Shown: positions 34,363 through 42,988 of the stretch, in pieces
Numbering within the stretch: position 1 is the stretch's first letter
Layout of the letters: each line of letters opens with the position of its first letter
Assembly: GCA_033856235.1 (NCBI GenBank)
Contig: JAWVFI010000164.1
Span: 25,394 to 89,393, forward strand
DNA: 64,000 nucleotides
Direction of reading: 5' to 3'
DNA from: DASXRU01 sp033856235
Lineage (GTDB): Bacteria; Acidobacteriota; Blastocatellia; Pyrinomonadales; Pyrinomonadaceae
The notes under the pieces: model-generated
Databases searched by the model: none
What the model saw: only the letters and a program-made list of their open reading frames with translations
What the model was told of the DNA's origin: nothing
Made by a program: the position numbers and the translations under genes

Positions 34363-35541
34363 TCATCTTCGCTTTAGTCCTAAAATGCTCAGGAAAAAGC
34401 TGGAAAACAGCGTCTGGCAACCCAGCGTCAGCGCCGTGATGGCAGGGACGACGATGCGCATCGTGCGCTCAGGATCGAGGTTCCCAAAAGACAGTTGATC
34501 CCAAAACCAATAGGCGTACGCCGAGCCTGCCAGTCCAGCGACAATCAGGAGGGCCGCGAAAATCAAGCCCACCTCGAGCGTGATGTAACGAAATAAATGG
34601 TCAAGCCGCTTGTCCTGCGGCAGAAGTCCTTCGCTGATCGCAAAAACCTTCGTGAAGACGGCGAAGAGGATGGCCTGAAACCCGATGATGATGGCTACCG
34701 CGGCGTATAGCAGCGTGTGCACATCGAGCGTGACGCCGGCGATCAAACGCGGCCCGGGAAGTAGCCAGAGCATTGTCGCCAGTCCGATCAGCATCAGCAG
34801 CGCGCCGGGAAAGAGGAACAGCCAGCGCGGGCTGAACAACAGCAGAAAGCGCAAGTGACGCCAGCCATCCCGCCAACTGCGCAAGTGTGGCGCGCGCGTG
34901 CGTCCGTCGGGCGAGAGCGTGGTGGGAACTTCGGCAATTCGCAATCCCTGCAGCGTTGCCTTCACCACCATCTCACTGGCGAACTCCATCCCGGTGGTGT
35001 GCAAATCCAGATTTAAGAGCGCTTCTTTGCTGAACCCGCGTAGGCCGCAATGAAAATCGCCACAGGGACTGCGAAAGAACAAACGTCCGATGGTCGTCAA
35101 CACAGGATTACCCAGATAGCGATGCAGGGGCGGCATCGCTCCCGGTTTGATGCCGCCGCGGAAACGGTTTCCCATTACCAGGTCATAGCCTTCGCGAAGT
35201 TTGCTGATGAAAGGCCCGAGCGTGCCGAAATCGTAACTGTCATCAGCGTCGCCCATGATGACGAACTTCCCGCGCGCGGCCGCGATGCCTCCCATCAAAG
35301 CGTTGCCATACCCTTTGGCCTGTACCGCGACCACGCGCGCGCCGAGGTTGACGGCGATTTCCTGTGAACCGTCTGCGCTGCCGTTGTCCGCAATGACAAC
35401 TTCGCCGGCTACCTTGTTTTCCAGGAGGGAACGCTGCGCCTTTTGAATACAGGTCGCAAGCGTTTCTGCTTCGTTCAGGCAAGGCATGACGATCGAGAAT
35501 TCGATCGGCGCATTGTGATCCAGGATTGTTTCGGTTGACAT
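34363..35541 (-). CDS. Glycosyltransferase family 2 with C-terminal membrane helices (DPG/Dpm1-like)
   Basis: 392 residues. GT-A fold: PCLNEAETLATCIQKA, VIADNGSADGSQEIA, and the metal-binding MGDADDSYDFG (DxD). The C-terminal half has five or so membrane helices (about 230-390), as in polyprenyl-phosphate glucose/mannose synthases of the dolichol-P type. Probably loads a sugar on a lipid carrier that serves the GT39-like enzymes of this locus; this link is inferred. A conserved-looking YFR motif is absent. ATG start with strong context. Confidence 0.88.
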   Translation of the reverse strand: MSTETILDHNAPIEFSIVMPCLNEAETLATCIQKAQRSLLENKVAGEVVIADNGSADGSQEIAVNLGARVVAVQAKGYGNALMGGIAAARGKFVIMGDADDSYDFGTLGPFISKLREGYDLVMGNRFRGGIKPGAMPPLHRYLGNPVLTTIGRLFFRSPCGDFHCGLRGFSKEALLNLDLHTTGMEFASEMVVKATLQGLRIAEVPTTLSPDGRTRAPHLRSWRDGWRHLRFLLLFSPRWLFLFPGALLMLIGLATMLWLLPGPRLIAGVTLDVHTLLYAAVAIIIGFQAILFAVFTKVFAISEGLLPQDKRLDHLFRYITLEVGLIFAALLIVAGLAGSAYAYWFWDQLSFGNLDPERTMRIVVPAITALTLGCQTLFSSFFLSILGLKRR

Positions 35542-35556
35542 GTTACGTCAGCGCCG

Positions 35557-36567
35557 CTACCGCGGGGCTTCTGACCTTACCTCTTGAAAGACGGCAGCCA
35601 GTTTTGGCGCGTTTGCTTTTACCGAGTAATGCTCTTCGACTACTTGTCTCCCAAGTCTTCCCATGCCGGGGCCGAGATCGCTCTCCGTAAACAAGCGTCG
35701 CAGGGCGTGGTACCAATCATTTCCGGAAGTGGCCGCGAATCCCAACGCATCGTAGCCCAGAATCTCTTCATTCACCCCGACAGGACTGACGATTACGGGC
35801 AGGCCCACTGACATGTAAGTGAGCATCTTGAAGCCACACTTGCCCCACGAAACAGGAGAATCATGCAGCGGCATCAAGCCTACGTCCATTTGTTGGACCA
35901 TGCGCACTTCGTCCGCTGCGGACCAGGCCTGAAAACTGTACTGACTCTCCCTTAGAATTGTGAAAGAGGGTTTGCGATCGCAAACGACCAACAAACGCGC
36001 TTCTTTGTGTTCGTTCAAGAATTGCGCCAGCGCGGCTTCAATATCGTAAAGAAACTTCAGGTTGGACCATGAAGCAATCCAGCCAACGGTCCAGGGGCGA
36101 CCGGCCGGCCTAGCAGTTGGCCGCCATTCTTCGGTGTCGACCGACGTGGGTACCAGCCAGACTCTGGCTCCGACCTGTTCGTAATGCTTCTGCAGAAAAC
36201 GATTGCCGGCGATGACCCCATCGCATTGCCTTGCAATCTCTGCGGAAAAATCCGATTTGTAGGGAAGCCAGATTGCGTCGTCAACGTCGAAGACACGTTT
36301 CTTTCCCGCCCGTCCTTCCCATGTCGCTTTCCCCGAAATCAGTTCGCGGCCCAGCCAGGTAATATCACTGAACTGCGATGCCAGCAGGCCGGGCAGGCGC
36401 ATGGCCCTGGCCAGCCAGGGCAAAGGCTCGATCCGGTAGCGATTGATCAAAGACCGATGTTCCGTAACCTCAACGCCCAGAGTGCGCAGCGGCTTGATGA
36501 ATTGCCTGATGCGAAACCTGCTGGAGGGATCAACCTTGCTCGCCGTCAGGGCAGTCACTTTGATCAT
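35557..36567 (-). CDS. Glycosyltransferase, GT4-like
   Basis: 336 residues, GT-B fold. Starts with an unusual N-terminal segment (VTALTASKVDPSSRFRIRQF) found in a group of glycan-cluster GTs. C-terminal donor site: VGWIASWSNLKFLYDIEAAL, LLVVCDRKPSF, and the MSVGLPVIVSPVGVNEEIL segment near residue 250, typical of GT4/GT1 nucleotide-sugar binding. Donor unknown. Lies 15 bp from the GT2 gene and overlaps the likely operon of the cluster. Confidence 0.8.
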   Translation of the reverse strand: MIKVTALTASKVDPSSRFRIRQFIKPLRTLGVEVTEHRSLINRYRIEPLPWLARAMRLPGLLASQFSDITWLGRELISGKATWEGRAGKKRVFDVDDAIWLPYKSDFSAEIARQCDGVIAGNRFLQKHYEQVGARVWLVPTSVDTEEWRPTARPAGRPWTVGWIASWSNLKFLYDIEAALAQFLNEHKEARLLVVCDRKPSFTILRESQYSFQAWSAADEVRMVQQMDVGLMPLHDSPVSWGKCGFKMLTYMSVGLPVIVSPVGVNEEILGYDALGFAATSGNDWYHALRRLFTESDLGPGMGRLGRQVVEEHYSVKANAPKLAAVFQEVRSEAPR

Positions 36568-36589
36568 TTGCGGTTCACGATTGTGTAAT

Positions 36590-36613
36590 GTAGGGGTGAG
36601 TGCCGCCCCTACA
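36590..36613. repeat. Truncated GTAGGGG palindrome (single)
   Basis: TGTAGGGGTG ... CCGCCCCTACA (36590-36613) is a shortened element of the family at 58859-58955: the outer stem remains and the inner part is lost. Between the GT and the flippase genes. Confidence 0.75.
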
Positions 36614-36633
36614 AGCTGCGCGGCCTGGCCCGT

Positions 36634-37923
36634 TCATCCGTTCAATCCTACCGGTTGTTTCTGCCGCCGGGGAATCACAAACCCTTCCAGCAACAGAATC
36701 TGAATCGTCAGGTTAACAAATAGATAGACGCTGGTCACAACCGCCAGACCCAGCAGCCCGTAGCGCATGAACCCAATAACCTTCGCCGGGACGTAAAGGG
36801 TGTAAGTGACGATCGACATGCGGGTGGGCGTGCGCGTGTCGCCCATCGCATAGAAAGTGGTGGAAGTAATCTGGCCCATCGCGCCGGCGATAAAGAACCC
36901 GACCAGCGCCACCATGATCAACCAGAGCAGATGGACATTGCCCCCAGTGACTCCGCCATGGCCAATCAAGAGACCGAGCAAACGCTCTCCGGCCAGTAGA
37001 AAAACCGCGTAGCCCGCAGCGGTCACCGCGCCCACCACCAGCAAACGTTTGCGATAGAGATGACGGAAAGAGGCCCAGCTGTTCGCGGCGGCCGCGATCG
37101 CGAGTTGCGGCACCATGGGCACCGCCAACGCTTTCTCGGCGACGACATTGGCGACGCCGTACAATTGCTGTCCCAGGTAAAGCAATGACAGGCCCCCGGC
37201 CGGGGCCATCGATGCCAGAAAACGATCAACCAGGGGATCGGTGCGATAGTAGGCCGTGCCCACCAGCAACGGCCTGATCCGGCTCCACGCTTCGCGCATC
37301 GCGAGCGAATTCCAGGAAGGACGCCGCCAACGGCCCAACCCCGGCAGCAACCAGAGCAACTGAAGAGCGGTGCGCACGACAATCACTACCGCAGCGGCGG
37401 CGATCCCATAGATAGGAAGCAGCTTAACGATCAGAGCCAGGGCGATCAGGTTTGACAGGACAGTTGACAGTTCAACCCAGAGGAACTGTTTTCGAGCGTG
37501 ATAGACGGACCAGAGGACAGAAACGGAGGCCGTGAAAATCATCCCGACCAGTTGAATCCGGGTGAGACTGACGGTCAAAGATTGCGCGGCGCGGGAAAAA
37601 CCCGGCACCAGCCAGGGCACCCAGAAGCCGGCGCTGACTAAGAGCACGAGAGCCAAAGCAGCAAAAAGGGCGGTGACACCGGTAAAGAAACCCCACGCGT
37701 TTTCTCGGAATGCTGCTTCGCTTTCCGTGGCAAGCAACGGCACCAGCACATGCGTCAGCGAGGTACTGACTACGCTCAAGATCAGCGTCGGCAGGGCCAT
37801 GCCCGCGAAGAGAGCATCGGTGTCGATTCCCACGCCGAGTTGTGTTATGACGTACCACTGGAAAAGCAGAGAGAGAAGAATATTGGCGCCGGCCAGGGCC
37901 GCAAGAGTCAGGGTTTGCTTCAT
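36634..37923 (-). CDS. MurJ/MviN-like lipid-linked oligosaccharide flippase
   Basis: 429-residue polytopic membrane protein with about 12-14 helices. Pattern of the MVF/MATE-type flippases: LAALAGANILLSLLFQWYVI, PTLILSVVSTSLTHVLVP, followed by PGFSRAAQSLTVSLTRIQ and TFYAMGDTRTPTRMSI. In a glycan cluster it would flip the polyprenyl-linked glycan to the periplasm in place of a Wzx; the lipid II role is not excluded. No Wzy polymerase is recognisable nearby. Moderate certainty on subfamily. Confidence 0.82.
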   Translation of the reverse strand: MKQTLTLAALAGANILLSLLFQWYVITQLGVGIDTDALFAGMALPTLILSVVSTSLTHVLVPLLATESEAAFRENAWGFFTGVTALFAALALVLLVSAGFWVPWLVPGFSRAAQSLTVSLTRIQLVGMIFTASVSVLWSVYHARKQFLWVELSTVLSNLIALALIVKLLPIYGIAAAAVVIVVRTALQLLWLLPGLGRWRRPSWNSLAMREAWSRIRPLLVGTAYYRTDPLVDRFLASMAPAGGLSLLYLGQQLYGVANVVAEKALAVPMVPQLAIAAAANSWASFRHLYRKRLLVVGAVTAAGYAVFLLAGERLLGLLIGHGGVTGGNVHLLWLIMVALVGFFIAGAMGQITSTTFYAMGDTRTPTRMSIVTYTLYVPAKVIGFMRYGLLGLAVVTSVYLFVNLTIQILLLEGFVIPRRQKQPVGLNG

Positions 37924-37950
37924 TAAGATTTCGGCGACAGTTTAGTCTGA

Positions 37951-37974
37951 ACGCAAACTGCCGGTTTGCGATGA
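37951..37974. repeat. Single GCAAACT-type palindrome
   Basis: ACGCAAACTGCCGGTTTGCG (37951-37970) is one arm of the ACGCAAACT family, with a changed centre (GCCG instead of TTCA). No second arm is seen within 70 bp; the next element is the pair at 38023. Confidence 0.7.
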
Positions 37975-38022
37975 AAATCGAGTTAAGAGCTTATATTTGA
38001 TAATCCGTGATATTTCAAACCA

Positions 38023-38112
38023 TGTCCGACAAACTTTAGTTTGTCGATGACGCCTTCGTGTGACACAGATTGAACCTGGGTCACCTAGCGACAAACTGAA
38101 GTTTGTCGGACT
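38023..38112. repeat. ACAAACT palindrome pair at a glycosyltransferase start
   Basis: Arm 1 at 38023-38046 (GACAAACTTTAGTTTGTC) and inverted arm 2 at 38089-38112 (GACAAACTGAAGTTTGTC). Arm 2 ends 3 nt before the GTG start at 38116, leaving no room for a classical ribosome site. Confidence 0.92.
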
Positions 38113-38115
38113 ATT

Positions 38116-39240
38116 GTGATCAAAGCCCTTCATATTCTGGATTCTCTGAACCGCGGCGGCGCGGAAACCATGATGCTGGATGTGTGTCGCAACGCGAAAG
38201 CCTGCGGCCTGGATCTAACTTTTGTGGCCACGGGTGGGGGCGATCTGGAAAGCGAATTTCGACAATCCGGGGTGGAGTTTCTGCGGCTCAACAGAAGCCT
38301 GCCGGTGGATCTGTCGCTCGCGTCACAGCTGCGCCAAATCATCAACGAGCGTGACATTCGCGTAGTGCATAGTCATCAGCCAGTGGAAGCGCTGCACCTT
38401 TACCTTGCCACCCGCGGCAGCCAAACAAGGCGAGTCCTGACGTTGCATGGCATTTATCCGGGAACCAAGAACGAGCTGGCATTGCGATTTGTGTTGCCGC
38501 GCACGCACGCGAAGATCGTGGTTAGCGAAAGGCTGCGGGATCAATTCAAAACGAGCGGCGTTTGTGGCGCGGGCGGCGATTGTACGGTAGTCCAAAACGG
38601 AGTCGATCCGGAACGCCTGAAATCTTCGCGACGAAACCTGCGGACCGAGCTGGCAATCGCAGAAGACGAATTACTGCTCGGCATGGTGGGCAATTTTCAG
38701 GCTGTGGCGCAGAAGGACCAGCTGACGGTATGCAAAGCGCTGCCGGCGCTTTTTGCCGCTGTTCCGCGAGCGCGATTTGCTTTTGCCGGCGCGCGTTCCG
38801 AAACCGCTCCGCACTTGTTCGACGACTGTGTCAACTTGTGTCGCGAACAGGGAATAGTAGCTCGCGTCCACTTTCTGGGCCAGCGCGCCGACATTCCTGA
38901 CGTCCTGAATTCTCTCGATGTGTTCGTGCTTTCCAGTTTGCGTGAGGGCGCGCCCATCTCGGTGGTGGAGGCAATGATGGTGGGTGTGCCCTGCGTACTT
39001 TCAGATATTCCGGCATTGCGCGAGATCTCGAATGAAGGCGAGTATGCGGCCCTGTTTCAAACGGGCGATGCGGCGGATCTGGGGGAGAAATTTATCGGAC
39101 TCGCCAATGATTCGGGCGAACGCGCTCGGCTCTCTTCAACCGCCAGAGAGTGGGCATATGCTCAGTTCGGCATCGAGCCGCACATCGCCAACTTGATCAG
39201 GCTCTACGGTTCGTTACTTGAATCAGAAGCCCGACCGTAA
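38116..39240 (+). CDS. Glycosyltransferase family 4 (GT-B)
   Basis: 374 residues starting with GTG. Opens MIKALHILDSLNRGGAETMM, the GT4 signature, followed by the donor-binding NGVDPERLKSS, GMVGNFQAVAQKDQLT and VLSSLREGAPISVVEAMMVG (EGxPxxxxEA motif). Sugar donor unknown. Its last residues (SEARP) and the stop codon are encoded by a palindromic element, so the true tail may be shorter than the family average. It faces the flippase gene and so is transcribed away from the main cluster direction. Confidence 0.88.
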   Translation: MIKALHILDSLNRGGAETMMLDVCRNAKACGLDLTFVATGGGDLESEFRQSGVEFLRLNRSLPVDLSLASQLRQIINERDIRVVHSHQPVEALHLYLATRGSQTRRVLTLHGIYPGTKNELALRFVLPRTHAKIVVSERLRDQFKTSGVCGAGGDCTVVQNGVDPERLKSSRRNLRTELAIAEDELLLGMVGNFQAVAQKDQLTVCKALPALFAAVPRARFAFAGARSETAPHLFDDCVNLCREQGIVARVHFLGQRADIPDVLNSLDVFVLSSLREGAPISVVEAMMVGVPCVLSDIPALREISNEGEYAALFQTGDAADLGEKFIGLANDSGERARLSSTAREWAYAQFGIEPHIANLIRLYGSLLESEARP

Positions 39241-39282
39241 GGGAGGGCTCCCCGGGCGAGCCCTTCGTCACGGTCGGACTTC
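39225..39282. repeat. AGAAGCCCGACCGT inverted repeat at gene end
   Basis: Arms 39225-39250 (AGAAGCCCGACCGTAAGGGA, GGGCTC) and 39258-39282 (GAGCCC, CGGTCGGACTTCT) around a CCCGGGC spacer. It encodes the last residues and the stop of the GT4 gene and ends 3 bp before the stop of the opposite-strand gene. Confidence 0.88.
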
Positions 39283-39284
39283 TG

Positions 39285-40862
39285 CTATTTGCTGGAGGCG
39301 ATACCCCAGACAGAACCATCCGAACCGCTGGCTATCTCAACCAGCGACAGCCGCGTCCTCAGCTCATTCTCCGCAGGCAGGTGCCAGCGTTCCGGCAGAG
39401 TATTGAAGTACACCAATACCCCTTTTTGCTCCCGCAAAACCAGTTCCATTCTGTCCAACTCGGCTTCATAGTTCCGATTTGCCTGGCCGGTATTAAAGAT
39501 CGTCTTCACGGGAATCGATATTGCCCGGCGGCCGGTTAGGTAGTAGACAGCGTCGTAGGCGTTCGAATAAATCGGGGTTCCGGGGGGCAAACTCTGCACG
39601 CGGTGAATGGTTTCGGAGTTTCTCCAGCTCCGACTCGCGTAACCCTGACCGTCATGACGCGTCCGGTCGAACCAACCCGCGGTGCGGTATGAATAAGAGC
39701 CAACCAATGCTATTACCATCACCGTAAGAGCGATTCTAATAAGCGGCGTATCACGAAAACGCGTCAGCAACCTGGAGCCACCCACAACAGCCAGCATGAT
39801 CGAGACAACATGAACGGGAACTAAGGTACGATCATCAAAAATCACCAGATCCAAAAACGTGGTTGCGATCAAGGTGAAGCCTGCGTAACTGACAATGAAA
39901 ATTGCCAGGACGAGGAAGAGTTGCCGCGGACTCCTGTCATCCGAAGACTTTTCCGATACGCCTGTGGCAGAAAGAGATTTGCGCTTCTGCTTAACCAGAT
40001 ACAGCAGGAAGAGCCCCAGCAAAAGCACCTCCGCAGCGAAGACTCCAATGCGCAAATCCGCGCGCACCTTTCCGGCCAGCAACCATGAAGAGATAGTGGA
40101 AAACGCGACTATGATTTGTTGGAGGCCACGCGGATGGAAACTCATTTGACGATCGGTCTCGTCGCCCGTGAGACTCAGGTTGCGAATCGTCCACAACAGC
40201 ATTGGCAAACATGCAATGGCCCCGAATGCCACCGCTGGGCCGAGACGCCGGCGCCACTCGCGTTTGGGCGCCAGCAACACGGCCGCGATGCCGGTGATGA
40301 TCAGCGCTCCTCCGGCATATCTAGTTAACAGGGCCAGCGCAGCGAATGACGCAGCCGTGATCAGCCAGGAGTAGCGATTCGTTTCCAGAAACCGAGCCAG
40401 CGTTAACAGGGTGCCTGGCGCCAGCAGGACAAACAACGCCTCCGTCAGTGCAAGGGTGTGAATGGCGGCAACGTCGGGCGCTGTCAGCATCAACAGCGCG
40501 CCTGCAAGCGGAAGCCAAAACGAAGCGCGTGCATAGCGGGCGATCGCCAAACCCACCACCAGGACATTGGCCGCGAACAAAAGAGCTTGTAGCCATCGCG
40601 CGGCAGCTTCAACGGAGACGGGCATCAGACCCGTGAGCGCGATCAGGGACGAGTAAAGCGGTGGATAGTGAGTCATGGGTTGCAACTCACCGTTAGCAGC
40701 GAGGGCAATCAGCCCGCGCCCCTCGAGCAGGTTCCGAGCCGCCTCAAGATAAACCGTGGAGTCAGGTGTTATGCCAATCCCAAACCTTGTGGCCAGGAGG
40801 ACGAACGCGACCGCCGCCAAGGCCGGCAGAAGCAGGGCAAGAAAGATTGGGCTGCGGCTCAA
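39285..40862 (-). CDS. GT-C type membrane glycosyltransferase (GT39-like)
   Basis: 525 residues with about 11 membrane helices. The N-terminal acidic loop has ITPDSTVYLEAARNLLEGRG, then HYPPLYSSLIAL, typical of this superfamily's donor-lipid site; helices follow. Start is a TTG at 40862 that overlaps the TGA of the small upstream frame (TTGA), suggesting coupling; there is no better start until residue 62. Probably uses polyprenyl-phosphate sugar to modify a periplasmic acceptor. Confidence 0.75.
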   Translation of the reverse strand: MSRSPIFLALLLPALAAVAFVLLATRFGIGITPDSTVYLEAARNLLEGRGLIALAANGELQPMTHYPPLYSSLIALTGLMPVSVEAAARWLQALLFAANVLVVGLAIARYARASFWLPLAGALLMLTAPDVAAIHTLALTEALFVLLAPGTLLTLARFLETNRYSWLITAASFAALALLTRYAGGALIITGIAAVLLAPKREWRRRLGPAVAFGAIACLPMLLWTIRNLSLTGDETDRQMSFHPRGLQQIIVAFSTISSWLLAGKVRADLRIGVFAAEVLLLGLFLLYLVKQKRKSLSATGVSEKSSDDRSPRQLFLVLAIFIVSYAGFTLIATTFLDLVIFDDRTLVPVHVVSIMLAVVGGSRLLTRFRDTPLIRIALTVMVIALVGSYSYRTAGWFDRTRHDGQGYASRSWRNSETIHRVQSLPPGTPIYSNAYDAVYYLTGRRAISIPVKTIFNTGQANRNYEAELDRMELVLREQKGVLVYFNTLPERWHLPAENELRTRLSLVEIASGSDGSVWGIASSK

Positions 40863-41059
40863 TTAGGTTTTTCCAGCTTTGCGAGGAAGTGTAGCGCTAT
40901 CGAATAGCCAGTCGGCCGGCAGATGCGCAGCCAAAAGTTTTGCCAGAATTCCGACCCGGCGTTGATAGACATAACCGCCGGGATCCGGTTAAGAAGATCC
41001 AGACGCGATCCGGTATGGACTCCCGGAGGCTTAGCCAATTCGGTCTGCAGCTCACTCAT
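40859..41059 (-). CDS. Small protein (66 aa), possibly coupled to the GT-C gene
   Basis: A short frame whose TGA overlaps the TTG start of the membrane glycosyltransferase by 3 bp (TTGA), the usual pattern of translational coupling. The product (MSELQTELAKPPGVHTGSRL, ending HFLAKLEKPN) has no recognised domain and no membrane segment, but is rich in Trp/Phe near its end. It may be real or a leader only. Sequence is not repetitive. Confidence 0.4.
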   Translation of the reverse strand: MSELQTELAKPPGVHTGSRLDLLNRIPAVMSINAGSEFWQNFWLRICRPTGYSIALHFLAKLEKPN

Positions 41060-41111
41060 GAGGTGTTATATTACTCCACTTTCTACGGCCTCCAACGCGG
41101 CATCCGATTTT

Positions 41112-41184
41112 TGTAACGCAAACTGTCAGTTTGCGATGATGAAGGGCATTCAACGCTGAGGCAAACTAACAGTTTGCGTTACAG
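41112..41184. repeat. GCAAACT palindrome pair upstream of the GT39-like gene
   Basis: Arm 1 at 41112-41138 (ACGCAAACTGTCAGTTTGCG) and inverted arm 2 at 41161-41184 (GCAAACTAACAGTTTGCG). Centre is TGTCA/TAACA instead of TTCA. Arm 2 ends 9 nt before the ATG at 41194. Confidence 0.88.
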
Positions 41185-41193
41185 AAAAACGGG

Positions 41194-42831
41194 ATGACTC
41201 TCAATTCTATTCCTGTAACTCGATTACTGGCACTGGCGCTGTTGTTTACGGCGCTGAACGCGTGCAAGCCCCTTTGTATAGACGACGCGCTCTACCATCA
41301 ACACGCCGAACAAATCGCGCAACACCCGCTACATCCTTACAGCTTTAGAGTCTTTCAGAATGATCGGCCGGAGCCGGCAGTCCAGGCGCTGGCTCCGGTG
41401 CTGATGCAATACTGGTGGGCCATCGCTATCAGGGTCGTTGGGCAACATCCGTTTTGGTGGAAAGTGTGGCAATTTCCCTATGCCCTGATTTTGGTCTTCT
41501 CGTTGTTCTCTTTGCTGGCCAGATTCGCCGGCCGCCATGAGATGACCCTCACGTGGATGGTCATTCTCTCTCCTGTCTTCCTTCCGAGTTTCAATCTCAT
41601 GCTGGATGTCCCAGCCGCGGCTCTGATCCTGCTGGCGTTGGTCATTTTTCTGCGGGCGTCGGAACGCGACTCGTCACGGCTGGCTGCCGTCGCCGGCCTG
41701 GTTGCCGGCATCGCCGCACAAACGAAATACAACGGGCTGGTGGCGGTGGGCGTGATGTTGTTTTACGGACTCGTGTTCAAGAGATTGCGGCAGGCCGTAG
41801 TGGCGGCGGTGATAGCGGGAGCGTTCTTCCTGTCGTGGGAAGCTTTCATTTACCTCGGGGCCGGGCGGTCACACTTTCTGGCGCAGTCGGAAACTTATGG
41901 TTCGGTCAATCTCATGGCTAAGTATGCTTACCTCGCTTGGCCGATTGTCACCATCATGGGCGCGGTGGCGCCATTCTTTACGTTGCTGGCCTTAATGGCC
42001 TTGGGTCTGCGAAAGAAGGGCGCTGTGTTGGCAGCGATTGTTATTGCGCTCGGCTTCCTGATGATTGCCTTTGTGCCGGAACGATTTCAGGCCTGGGGCC
42101 AGAATCAAATCAATCTCGCTCAAGTGCTCTTCAGTATTTTCGGGGTCTGCTTTTTTGCGGCTACGGTCTGCGTCATCTTTCGACTGATGCAAATCCCGGG
42201 AAAGCGTAAAGGCTATCTGAACCAATGGTCCACTTATCGGATCGAATTGTTTCTGGCGGGTTGGTGGTTAATTGAGATCGTTGCGTATTTTGTGCTCTCG
42301 CCAATTCCGGCCGTGCGGCGCGTATTGTTGTTGCTCGTAGTCAGTACTCTTTTGATGGGACGATTACTGGCAAAATCCCTGGCGGCGATTTCGCCTTTGG
42401 TGCAGAGAACTGCGTTAGCCAGCATCGCGCTGGGCTTGCTCTTCTATGCGGTGGATTTTCGCGATGCTTTTGTGGAGAAGGCGGCGATTGAAAAAGCCGG
42501 GCGGATCGTGGCGACAATGGGACCAGCTCACACCACCTGGTATCTGGGACGCTGGGGACTTCAGTTTTACGGCGAACAGGCCGGCATGAAACCAGTATTC
42601 GCCGATGAGTCTGTCCTGCGTCCCGGCGATTGGCTGGTGACTACGGACAGCGTCTATGCACCGCCACCAGTGATGGCCCACCTGCGTCGTTACCAGATGA
42701 CGCCGGTGGCTGAATTCGCCCTGGCGGATCGCCTCCCACTCTCGACCATGCTCGGGTTTTATAACAGCGGCATTCCGATCCATCACCAGGAAGGCCCGCG
42801 ACGTCGAGTGAAGATCTACCAGATCGATTGA
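41194..42831 (+). CDS. GT-C type membrane glycosyltransferase (GT39-like), unknown substrate
   Basis: 545 residues, 10-12 membrane helices. Loop 1 carries LCIDDALYHQHAEQIAQHPL (acidic-His pattern of GT-C enzymes), with LMQYWWAIAIRVVGQHPFWW following. The helices between 80 and 420 are clear; a soluble C-terminal part contains PGDWLVTTDSVYAPPP. Function in surface glycan is inferred from its neighbours. Transcribed opposite to the SGNH hydrolase. Confidence 0.78.
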   Translation: MTLNSIPVTRLLALALLFTALNACKPLCIDDALYHQHAEQIAQHPLHPYSFRVFQNDRPEPAVQALAPVLMQYWWAIAIRVVGQHPFWWKVWQFPYALILVFSLFSLLARFAGRHEMTLTWMVILSPVFLPSFNLMLDVPAAALILLALVIFLRASERDSSRLAAVAGLVAGIAAQTKYNGLVAVGVMLFYGLVFKRLRQAVVAAVIAGAFFLSWEAFIYLGAGRSHFLAQSETYGSVNLMAKYAYLAWPIVTIMGAVAPFFTLLALMALGLRKKGAVLAAIVIALGFLMIAFVPERFQAWGQNQINLAQVLFSIFGVCFFAATVCVIFRLMQIPGKRKGYLNQWSTYRIELFLAGWWLIEIVAYFVLSPIPAVRRVLLLLVVSTLLMGRLLAKSLAAISPLVQRTALASIALGLLFYAVDFRDAFVEKAAIEKAGRIVATMGPAHTTWYLGRWGLQFYGEQAGMKPVFADESVLRPGDWLVTTDSVYAPPPVMAHLRRYQMTPVAEFALADRLPLSTMLGFYNSGIPIHHQEGPRRRVKIYQID

Positions 42832-42842
42832 TCGGATCCATT

Positions 42843-42972
42843 CAAGTCTTCACTGGGACCCCGGCGTCCCGCCCGAAAACGCATCGCAAGAGTCAACTCT
42901 ACATGTCAGGATAGTTTTTCGCGCTTCGCGCTCATTGCGGACAGGACGCCCGCGGTCCCGGTGAAGAGCTTG
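42843..42972. repeat. Inverted repeat CACTGGGACC / GGTCCCGGTG
   Basis: Arms 42843-42875 (CAAGTCTTCACTGGGACC, GGCGTCCCGCC) and 42938-42972 (GACGCCCGCGGTCCCGGTG, AAGAGCTTG) are inverted copies with a few mismatches around a 60-bp spacer. The 157 bp between the two genes holds nothing else. Confidence 0.82.
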
Positions 42973-42988
42973 CGCGTGCCGCAGACTA

